NCBI GenBank assembly: GCA_030044075.1
Contig: JASHWM010000184.1
Coordinates: 1 to 6,060, forward strand
Origin: Candidatus Rhabdochlamydia sp.
Lineage (GTDB): Bacteria > Chlamydiota > Chlamydiia > Chlamydiales > Rhabdochlamydiaceae
Reading direction: 5' to 3'
DNA length: 6,060 nt
In this document: piece by piece, positions 1 to 5,284 of the stretch
Numbering within the stretch: the stretch's first letter is position 1
Layout of the letters: each line of letters begins with the position of its first letter
Translations under genes and position numbers: made by a program
The notes under the pieces: generated by a model
Told to the model about the DNA's origin: nothing
Seen by the model: only the letters and a program-made list of their open reading frames with translations
Databases searched by the model: none

Positions 1-768
1 TAGACCTTCCAGAAATCCAGGTTCCTGTTTTTTTTCTACAGCGTCCTCGTTTTTTCCATGGAACGCTGTCAAAAGGTTAGAGGGAGTAGCTCGTAAAAAA
101 TAACGGACAAAGGGGATAATCAACAGGGTTAAAAGCCCAAGGCACATGATGGACAACGCATCTGTCGAAAAACCTAACCGGTGCGGCAATCCTCCCACGC
201 TATAGGGCAGGATGACCCCTCCAAGCTGGCCGATCGCCACTACTAAAGGAAAACCTTTTTTTGCAGATCCATGTTCTGTCGTGTCTGCTGCAAATGCCCA
301 AAACAGGGCCACTACCAAGGAACCAAAACTCTCTACGAATAAATACCATGCGTACCCAAGGACCTTTGTTCCAGCAAGGGCTATGAAAGACCTCTTTGCG
401 ATCTCTTCTGCAGGGCCCTGTGTCCATGCCATTAACGCGCTAAAGCAAAGAATAGAGATCCCATAAAATGCGGGCAAGATGACCAGCATCTTTTCCCTGG
501 AGGTCTTTTCAAGAAGCCTGGTGTAGAACATCACCAGGGGGAGGAGCGCAATAACGGACACTGTTTTTGCAAACGGGAGCTGTAAATTGCCAACAAGCTG
601 GATGAATACAGCATCTTTTAAAGGCCGGAGCGTCCAATAGACCCCAATGATCAGGGCAAAAATCACACCCATCCTAAGAAATTTTTTAAACTCTTCTCTT
701 TGAAAATTCCCAAAATTGAATCGGCAGATCCATTGTAAAAATCGCAATATACCACTTGTATTATCCAT
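1..768 (-). CDS. Npt/Tlc-type nucleotide (ATP/ADP or NTP/NDP) transporter, N-terminal part
   Basis: The frame is open from an ATG at 768 to the left edge: 256 codons with no stop, so the C-terminus lies outside. The start has a good Shine-Dalgarno (AGGTGA, 778-773) four bases upstream. The protein is very hydrophobic, with likely membrane segments near residues 32-48, 67-84, 95-116, 138-162, 172-192 and 205-225. A charged stretch after residue 236 could be the central cytoplasmic loop. The first helix ends in YWTLRPLKDAVF (44-55), like the R-x-x-KD signature of plastid/rickettsial/chlamydial ATP/ADP translocases. FVESFGSLVVALFWAFAAD (144-162) resembles the family's E-x-WGS...FW-x-FAN segment. 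Known members sit in the inner membrane and exchange host ATP for ADP or import nucleotides; the substrate cannot be read here. A divergent LysR gene may regulate it. A more general MFS carrier is the alternative. Confidence 0.8.
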   Translation of the reverse strand, partial: MDNTSGILRFLQWICRFNFGNFQREEFKKFLRMGVIFALIIGVYWTLRPLKDAVFIQLVGNLQLPFAKTVSVIALLPLVMFYTRLLEKTSREKMLVILPAFYGISILCFSALMAWTQGPAEEIAKRSFIALAGTKVLGYAWYLFVESFGSLVVALFWAFAADTTEHGSAKKGFPLVVAIGQLGGVILPYSVGGLPHRLGFSTDALSIMCLGLLTLLIIPFVRYFLRATPSNLLTAFHGKNEDAVEKKQEPGFLEGL

Positions 769-881
769 AAATTCACCTATATTTCCTAAAATTTCAGGAT
801 ATCCTCTTTTTTATAATTTGTGTTGTTGATATATTCGATTTTCAATATCTAAAAAATCGATTTGAAATACGGGGGTTTTTT
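769..881. promoter_or_regulatory. Divergent transporter/LysR intergenic region with 8-bp dyad
   Basis: This 113-bp AT-rich gap separates two divergent genes and must hold both promoters. TCGATTTT (835-842) and AAAATCGA (853-860) form a perfect 8-bp inverted repeat around 10 bases, and ATATT (831-835) with AATAT (844-848) form a second overlapping dyad. Such interrupted AT-rich dyads are typical LysR binding sites, although neither fits the T-N11-A rule exactly. A perfect TATAAT reads on the plus strand at 812-817, and TATAAA reads on the minus strand at 815-810. Neither has a convincing -35. A 10-bp palindrome, AGGATATCCT, lies at 796-805, in the likely transporter leader. The operator role is inferred from gene layout. 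Confidence 0.4.
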
Positions 882-1769
882 ATGAAAGAATCAGGCGATC
901 CTAATGCTAGACAGGTTCTTGAGGAACAATTATTGCAAAAGCTAGAAACTTCATTAAAAAATTTGCGTATTGCAGATGTGGAATTATTTATTACAGCGGC
1001 CCACATGAAAAACCTGGGGAAATCAGCTGCTTTCCACCACTTGAGCCAAAGTGCGACAAGCACGGCGATCCAAAGGGTGGAAGCCGCTTTTGGCGTGCCC
1101 CTTTGCACACATGAGAAACGCCAGTTCCGTTTGACAAGAGAAGGGCAGATACTTTTCCCAAGGATTGAAAGTTGGCTCAAGCAGTTAAGAGGTTTAATTA
1201 CATCCAAAGATCAAATCCCTATTCGTCTTGTGACAACTCATGCGATTGCGCAAATCGCTGTTCCAGCGCTTCTTGCTTTTGATCATATTGAATATAATCA
1301 CATGCGGCCAGACCATGCCTATGGGGCTATTTTGCATGATGAGGCAGACATTGCCCTAGTCCTTGATAATTCACCATGGAAAGGTGTCATTGCGGCGGAG
1401 GTCGGAAAGGGGTCCTTCCAACTGTATTCGAGCGATAAAGATGCGCCGATCAAACCTGTGCTATTGCCTGAAGATCAAATGGAGGTCTTGTCTCTTAAGC
1501 AGAGCTGGCAACAGGCGCATGGCTACTCGATCCCGGTTAAATCACGTATCCCGAGCTGGTCTTTGATAGCAAATATCTGTTCTGAATCAAAAGAGATTGG
1601 GTTCCTCCCTGATTTTTTAGCAAAAAAAATGAATTTGCACCCCGTTCTATGGCAGCCGGCCGCCTCGCAATACCGCGTCCTGGCGATCTACCGGAATGCC
1701 GGCAAACACTTGCAGGAGAGGTTTGATCAGTTGTTGCGCGAATTAAGAAGGGTTTTTTCGATCGATTAA
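882..1769 (+). CDS. LysR-family transcriptional regulator
   Basis: This 295-residue protein has LysR-type size and architecture. Residues 30-90 form the winged helix-turn-helix: DVELFITAAHMKNLGKSAA, then LSQSATSTAIQRVEAAFGV, then a wing ending in RLTREGQIL. A linker helix (91-108) precedes a periplasmic-binding-like effector domain (about 112-290) that opens with IPIRLVTTHAIAQIAVPALL. About 29 residues precede the HTH, whereas most LysR proteins begin it within the first few. The ATG at 882 follows GGGGG (871-875) by six bases, and no internal start is better. The gene is divergent from the transporter, suggesting that it regulates the transporter and itself. The stop codon touches the inverted repeat at 1769-1799. 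The effector cannot be inferred. Confidence 0.88.
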   Translation: MKESGDPNARQVLEEQLLQKLETSLKNLRIADVELFITAAHMKNLGKSAAFHHLSQSATSTAIQRVEAAFGVPLCTHEKRQFRLTREGQILFPRIESWLKQLRGLITSKDQIPIRLVTTHAIAQIAVPALLAFDHIEYNHMRPDHAYGAILHDEADIALVLDNSPWKGVIAAEVGKGSFQLYSSDKDAPIKPVLLPEDQMEVLSLKQSWQQAHGYSIPVKSRIPSWSLIANICSESKEIGFLPDFLAKKMNLHPVLWQPAASQYRVLAIYRNAGKHLQERFDQLLRELRRVFSID

Positions 1770-1799
1770 GTATACAAAAACTTCCATTTTTTGTATACT
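1769..1799 (+). promoter_or_regulatory. Promoter/operator: perfect 12-bp inverted repeat over -35 and -10
   Basis: AGTATACAAAAA (1769-1780) and TTTTTGTATACT (1788-1799) are perfect reverse complements around a 7-base spacer. TATACA (1771-1776), a 4/6 match to TTGACA, and TATACT (1794-1799), a 5/6 match to TATAAT, are spaced by exactly 17 bases and lie one in each arm. Transcription would start near 1806, shortly before the Xre gene. A dimeric repressor bound here would cover the whole core promoter, the usual autoregulation of Xre-containing antitoxins. The transcript could also fold into a 12-bp hairpin after the LysR stop codon, but no U-tract follows, so terminator function is less likely. 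Confidence 0.6.
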
Positions 1800-1839
1800 G
1801 TAAACTAAAGAGGTAATGGAAGAATATAGGTATTTATCT

Positions 1840-2913
1840 ATGAACAACTTAGGGATTCGGCTCCAACAGGCAAGGAAAGCGGCTGGACTAAGCCTCCGAG
1901 CATTTGCTGATCTTGTGAACTTAAGCCATGCTGCTATCAAGAAATACGAAGATGGGGATGTTTATCCTTCTTCAGACATGCTCATAAAGTTGGCAAAAGC
2001 TCTTAAAGTTCGCGTTGATTTTTTTTTCCGTCCAATCAAGGTATCTCTTGAAAATGTAAAATTTAGAAAGCGAAAAAAGTTAAATGGAAAAGCGGAAGAA
2101 GCTATTAAATTTGAGGTGATTAGCCAGATCGAACGTCGCCTAGAATTAGAGAATCTTTATCCTTCTTCTCCGGTGCCTATATTTGAACTTCCAGATGATT
2201 TGCCTCAGAAAATTAATAGCCTCGAAGAAATAGAGGCGGTCGCTGTGAACTTGCGTAATCGTTGGAAACTAGGACTAGCTCCAATCCATGATCTTATTGA
2301 TGCTTTTGAAGCCCAAGGAATAAGAGTGTTTATCATTGATATTGATGAAGAACATTTTGACGGTCTTTCTACTGTGATCAATGATCAGCCTATCATTGTG
2401 ATTAGCTCAAGGTGGCCTGGTGATCGGCAGCGGTTCAATTTAGCCCATGAACTGGCTCATTACATTTTTATCAACCATCTTCACCCTAAATTAGATGAAG
2501 AGCAAGCGTGCAATCGGTTTGCAGGAGCATTTTTATTTCCTAAAGAGGCAGTATTTCAAGCGATAGGAAAAGAGCGCAGGGCCATAGAATGGCAAGAAAT
2601 CCTTTTGCTAAAAGAACAGTTCCAAATAAGCATGGGAGCTATTTGTCATCGTCTTAAGGATTTGGAAGTGATTCAAGAGTCCTATTACAAAAGTCTGATG
2701 ATCCGTTTCCGACAGAAGGGATGGCATCGAAAAGAGCCAGGACGCGAAATTCCCTCTGAAAAAGCCCATACTTTCATTCAAATGGTCTTTCATGCCCTAG
2801 GTGAAGAATATATTGGGGAACCAAAAGCTGCAGAACTGTTATCCTGTTCCATCACTCAACTAAAAGCGATTCGCCAGGTTCAAAATTCCCATGCTTCTTA
2901 TCAGCGATGCTAA
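1840..2913 (+). CDS. Xre-family HTH fused to ImmA/IrrE-type metallopeptidase, putative antitoxin/regulator
   Basis: The protein has 357 residues from the ATG at 1840. Residues about 4-60 are a lambda-repressor-like HTH (IRLQQARKAAGLSLRAFADL, then SHAAIKKYEDGDVYPS). The middle is a DUF955/ImmA-IrrE zinc peptidase with RFNLAHELAHYIF giving HExxH (H203, E204, H207), followed by DEEQACNRFAGAFLFP, whose E220 or E221 should be the third ligand. The C-terminus (about 305-345) contains GEPKAAELLSCSITQLKAI, which resembles the helix-turn-helix of UPF0175-type antitoxins. Known relatives repress phage, ICE or toxin operons and relieve repression by proteolysis. An in-frame ATG at 1816 would add eight residues, but its AGAGG lies only two bases upstream; 1840 puts the HTH at the usual distance and has AGG nine bases upstream. 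The gene overlaps the PIN gene by 23 bases. Confidence 0.88.
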   Translation: MNNLGIRLQQARKAAGLSLRAFADLVNLSHAAIKKYEDGDVYPSSDMLIKLAKALKVRVDFFFRPIKVSLENVKFRKRKKLNGKAEEAIKFEVISQIERRLELENLYPSSPVPIFELPDDLPQKINSLEEIEAVAVNLRNRWKLGLAPIHDLIDAFEAQGIRVFIIDIDEEHFDGLSTVINDQPIIVISSRWPGDRQRFNLAHELAHYIFINHLHPKLDEEQACNRFAGAFLFPKEAVFQAIGKERRAIEWQEILLLKEQFQISMGAICHRLKDLEVIQESYYKSLMIRFRQKGWHRKEPGREIPSEKAHTFIQMVFHALGEEYIGEPKAAELLSCSITQLKAIRQVQNSHASYQRC

Positions 2914-3391
2914 TATTCTTATCGATATCGAAAATGGTCTTTTAACACCTGCCGTTTTCCGTCTTTCTTCTGAAATTGCAGTGCCTGACATACTTTTTGA
3001 ATTAGAACTAAGAGAACGGTATAGCCATCTGCTTGATGCAGGTTTGAAAATTAAAAGCCTTACCCCTGAATCGGTCAAAAAGACAGAATCTTTAACGGCA
3101 CAATATCCCAGGCCCAGCATGATGGACCATTCTGCTCTAGCTCTCGCAATTCAGGAGCAATGTCCTCTTTTGACTGGAGACAAAGACCTGCGAATTGCTG
3201 CCAAAAAAGAAAACGTTGAAGTTCATGGAACAATATGGATTGTTGAGCAGCTTCTAAATCAGAAGCTAATACAGCTCCATAGAGCTAAGGATGGCTTTGA
3301 TATCATGAAAGCAAAAGGCAGTCGCCTTCCCTGGACAGATGCTGATAAGCTGATCAATAAATGGGAGCTGATTGCGTCCAACAATGAATAA
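2891..3391 (+). CDS. PIN-domain protein, putative ribonuclease toxin
   Basis: This 166-residue protein opens with LLISDANILIDIENG, the first strand and acidic motif of PIN nucleases. The usual acidic set is present: D6, E37 (or E39) in PDILFELEL, D79 in MMDHSALALA, and D97 with D99 in LLTGDKDLR. Nothing looks inactivated. PIN toxins such as VapC cut RNA (tRNA, rRNA or mRNA) with metal ions coordinated by these residues. The PIN fold should end near residue 127; the remaining ~38 residues (including GSRLPWTDADKLINKW) are a C-terminal tail that may bind the partner. The start lies inside the upstream Xre-peptidase gene (23-base overlap) and has only AGG at 2876-2878, 12 bases upstream, so translational coupling is likely. 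Toxicity and target are inferred from family and context. Confidence 0.82.
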   Translation: MLLISDANILIDIENGLLTPAVFRLSSEIAVPDILFELELRERYSHLLDAGLKIKSLTPESVKKTESLTAQYPRPSMMDHSALALAIQEQCPLLTGDKDLRIAAKKENVEVHGTIWIVEQLLNQKLIQLHRAKDGFDIMKAKGSRLPWTDADKLINKWELIASNNE

Positions 3392-3473
3392 GTGGTTTAT
3401 TTTCAGATGCTTCACGAATAAATTGTCTAAAATTTGCTAATTGGGATCAGGACCTGGCATTTGAAAAGATTTT

Positions 3474-4280
3474 CTATTCTGCACTATCTAGCGAGAGATG
3501 TTTCCCAGAATCACTAGGATTAATATTCAATATATGAGGAACGATAATTTTCGCGCGCTCCTCGGCTGTAGGATATTGGCCAGCCTCTTCCGAAAGTGCT
3601 TTGTGAAGCATGTCGGTATTACTCGCTCCAGGGGCTAGGGTGACAGCAATTAACCCTTGAGGCAGCTCTTGCGATAAAGATTGCGTGAGCCCTTCGATAG
3701 CAAATTTCGACGCGCAGTAAGGTGAAAAACTTCCCCACCCTTCGCACCCAGGTGAAAACGTTATTTTCCCATTCACTCCCCATCCAGAAGATATATTGAC
3801 GATTATCCCTTCCCTTTTTTGAAGCATCAACGGAATAAAGTGGCGCAGCATATTCACCGTGCCCAATACATTTGTATCCATGATATCAGCAAATTCATCC
3901 GAAGGAATTTCCCAAAGCACTTTTGGATGATTAATTAATCCCGCATTGTTAATCAAAATGAAGGGGATTCCCATTTTTGACGCGACTTCTTTAGACCAGT
4001 TAGAAACAGACAGGTCATCTTTGATATCAACTACAGAAAACAGATGTTCAGGCCCATATTTATTTTGCAGCTCTTGCACAGTCTTTACCGACCGTCCGCA
4101 GCCTGCTACCCTCCACCCGGAGCGGATGAATTCTCCAACAAGCGCCAACCCGATCCCCTTAGTCACTCCTGTAATAACAACAAGTTTTTTTTCAATCATG
4201 AAGTTCGATTCCCATTCTACAGTATTACCAAAACAATTCGCTCCAAACAACGCAAACAGCATTGCTAAAATTCTAAACAC
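3474..4280 (-). CDS. Classical short-chain dehydrogenase/reductase with signal-like N-terminus
   Basis: The protein is 268 residues from a GTG at 4280. The Rossmann motif TGVTKGIG (37-44), NNAG (111-114), the catalytic serine in NISSGWG (S164 or S165), YCASK (Y188, K192) and LAPGASNTD (215-223) mark a classical SDR, an NAD(P)-dependent oxidoreductase. The substrate is unknown. The GTG is favoured because AAAGGAAA (4291-4284) sits just upstream. It gives a 27-residue extension (MFRILAMLFALFGANCFGNT...) resembling a signal peptide, odd for a cytosolic enzyme family. The internal ATG at 4199 would give a normal 241-residue SDR but lacks an equally good ribosome site. The gene converges on the PIN gene; I see no clear terminator in the 82-bp gap. 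Confidence 0.87.
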   Translation of the reverse strand: MFRILAMLFALFGANCFGNTVEWESNFMIEKKLVVITGVTKGIGLALVGEFIRSGWRVAGCGRSVKTVQELQNKYGPEHLFSVVDIKDDLSVSNWSKEVASKMGIPFILINNAGLINHPKVLWEIPSDEFADIMDTNVLGTVNMLRHFIPLMLQKREGIIVNISSGWGVNGKITFSPGCEGWGSFSPYCASKFAIEGLTQSLSQELPQGLIAVTLAPGASNTDMLHKALSEEAGQYPTAEERAKIIVPHILNINPSDSGKHLSLDSAE

Positions 4281-4291
4281 GTCTTTCCTTT
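4281..4291 (-). promoter_or_regulatory. Shine-Dalgarno supporting the GTG start of the SDR gene
   Basis: Read on the minus strand, AAAGGAAAGAC runs directly up to the GTG at 4280, placing AGGA about six bases from the codon. This is the best ribosome site near the 5' end of the gene, and it favours the longer product with the hydrophobic N-terminus over the internal ATG at 4199. Confidence 0.55.
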
Positions 4292-4297
4292 GATAAA

Positions 4298-4326
4298 ACT
4301 ATATGTAGCTTAAAGTAGTCTACTTT
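4298..4326 (-). promoter_or_regulatory. Candidate SDR promoter with 15-bp palindromic operator
   Basis: AAAGTAGTCTACTTT (4312-4326) is a perfect palindrome with one central base (seven bases per arm). On the minus strand a -10-like TATAGT lies at 4303-4298, so transcription would begin near 4291, just ahead of the SDR Shine-Dalgarno. The palindrome would fall in the spacer/-35 zone, a typical place for a repressor. No good -35 is visible, which fits activator dependence or simply a weak call. The regulator is unknown. Confidence 0.35.
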
Positions 4327-4426
4327 TTCTTTATAGCCTTTCACAACTTCTATGTCACGGCCAACATGGTGATGAACGTAGCGTCTTGCGTAAAGGAAAT
4401 TTTTGAGTGCTCTGAAAAGGAATGGG

Positions 4427-4458
4427 GCAGGGAGCCCTTGACCCTGCGGCCTAGGGCT
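4427..4458. repeat. GC-rich element with two overlapping, mutually exclusive hairpins
   Basis: GCAGGG (4427-4432) pairs with CCCTGC (4442-4447), and AGCCCT (4433-4438) pairs with AGGGCT (4453-4458). The two stems interleave, so only one can form at a time. The block is much richer in G and C than the surrounding AT-rich DNA and starts about nine bases past the epmC stop codon on that gene's sense strand. It could be the epmC 3' end or terminator, or a copy of a dispersed palindromic repeat. On the minus strand no U-tract follows; on the plus strand TTTT follows the second stem, but no plus-strand gene ends here. Confidence 0.35.
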
Positions 4459-4466
4459 TTTAATCT

Positions 4467-5012
4467 TTAGAGCGTCTTTATATCGAAATCTTCAAACTCT
4501 AAAGCAGGGGATGTATGATAAAATTGGCACAGGGCCAATCGGAAAGTTTCTGCCCGTTCTGACAGTCCATTTTCACAGTATGTTTTCACTTGCTGATAGA
4601 TCGCTTGTTTAAAGGGTTCGGCGTCGGTTTCAGAGCCGTTAAGGTTGTCATTGCTTACTCGAAAAGGGTAGCCCGCGGCCATGGAAAGGATCCATTCCAT
4701 CGCTTGAGGCTTGACCTCCACACTTTGGAAAAGAGCTTGTTGCGTTGCTGTACGCCCATCTGGTGCATACCAATAACCAAAATCGACCAATTTTCGGCGG
4801 TCTTCACCAGCGATCAACCAATGGGAGCACTCATGTAACGCGCTTGCAAAAAAGCCATGCGCAAAAAAAAGTTGGCTGTGCTTTTGCGTTTCATTTGCGG
4901 GTAGATAAAGCGGCTCATCTGTTCCTTTAACCAGCAGGGTATTGTACTTTTCAAAAAAACACTGATTAAAAATAGTGATCAGATCTTGATGCTGATGGGT
5001 GATATTTGACAT
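4467..5012 (-). CDS. epmC: Elongation factor P hydroxylase EpmC (YfcM)
   Basis: I recognise this as EpmC. The 181-residue product matches the family's size (about 182 in E. coli) and remembered sequence: DEPLYLPA (32-39), FFAHGFFASALHECSHWLIAG (49-69), LVDFGYWYAPDGR (75-87), VEVKPQAMEW (98-107), AAGYPFRVSNDNL (112-124), and a C-terminal QFYHTSPAL (163-171). HECSH (H60, E61, H64) is the likely metal-binding motif. EpmC hydroxylates the lysine of EF-P after EpmA/EpmB-dependent beta-lysylation; EF-P helps ribosomes through proline runs. epmA, epmB and efp are not in the window. The frame is open further upstream to an ATG at 5147 (226 codons), but that extension has no counterpart in the family, so I use the ATG at 5012; 5018 is a close alternative. 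No Shine-Dalgarno is visible at any of these starts. Confidence 0.93.
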   Translation of the reverse strand: MSNITHQHQDLITIFNQCFFEKYNTLLVKGTDEPLYLPANETQKHSQLFFAHGFFASALHECSHWLIAGEDRRKLVDFGYWYAPDGRTATQQALFQSVEVKPQAMEWILSMAAGYPFRVSNDNLNGSETDAEPFKQAIYQQVKTYCENGLSERAETFRLALCQFYHTSPALEFEDFDIKTL

Positions 5013-5154
5013 AAACATGTTTTGTTTGAAACTAGGAGGGAAATTATGCTCAAATGCCCTGATAATTGTCAGGATATTTTCTGATCTATGGGGAATAATA
5101 TTTCGATAACTTAAGATTCGATCAGAAGATCTCAATTGACATTTCAAAAATTTA

Positions 5155-5160
5155 ATTATA
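5155..5160 (-). promoter_or_regulatory. Candidate -10 (TATAAT) for epmC
   Basis: A perfect TATAAT reads on the minus strand here. Transcription would start near 5148, giving a leader of roughly 135 bases before the epmC ATG at 5012. No good -35 lies at the right distance (TGTCCT at 5183-5178 is poor), and the DNA is AT-rich, so a chance match is possible. The predicted start falls almost exactly on the far-upstream in-frame ATG at 5147, so a leaderless longer form cannot be excluded. Confidence 0.3.
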
Positions 5161-5273
5161 TCAAGAATATTTCTGAAAGGACATGTTTTTGATGCTCAAG
5201 AAGTCCTAGAAAACTGAACTTAATCTGCTGATTTATTATCATATATTTTTTCAAGACTTAGACAACTGGGTTT

Positions 5274-5280
5274 AGGAGAG
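5274..5280 (+). promoter_or_regulatory. Strong Shine-Dalgarno deciding a TTG start
   Basis: AGGAGAG at 5274-5280, with its AGGAG core six bases before the TTG at 5285, is the best ribosome binding site in the window. It supports TTG as the true start of the SnoaL/NTF2-like gene. No ATG occurs near the N-terminus in this frame. Confidence 0.65.
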
Positions 5281-5284
5281 GCTG

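Noticed and set aside
200..466. Open frames of 75 and 84 codons inside the transporter region
   Set aside because: They lie in other frames of the clear Npt/Tlc-like gene and lack membrane or domain patterns of their own.
842..1207. A 121-codon open frame on the minus strand under the LysR gene
   Set aside because: It is fully antisense to a convincing LysR HTH region, has no recognisable domain, and is an expected shadow frame.
1769..1799. Inverted repeat as a rho-independent terminator for the LysR gene
   Set aside because: The stem is AT-rich and no U-tract follows the right arm, while the spacing of TATACA and TATACT fits a promoter/operator better.
3392..3473. Bidirectional terminator between the convergent PIN and SDR genes
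   Set aside because: Only tiny palindromes (CAGGACCTG, GAAAAGATTTTC) without room for a loop are present, so I cannot support a terminator.
3946..4293. Plus-strand frames of 115 and 74 codons opposite the SDR gene
   Set aside because: The opposite strand carries every classical SDR motif; these are antisense shadows without domain features.
4366..4467. A 33-codon plus-strand ORF between epmC and the SDR gene
   Set aside because: It has no ribosome site or recognisable content, and it overlaps the GC-rich hairpin element.
5178..5207. AGGAC...GTCCT inverted repeat with an inner TTGA/TCAA hairpin upstream of the NTF2-like gene
   Set aside because: The stems are short with an asymmetric bulge, and nothing links them to a regulator; chance is likely in AT-rich DNA.
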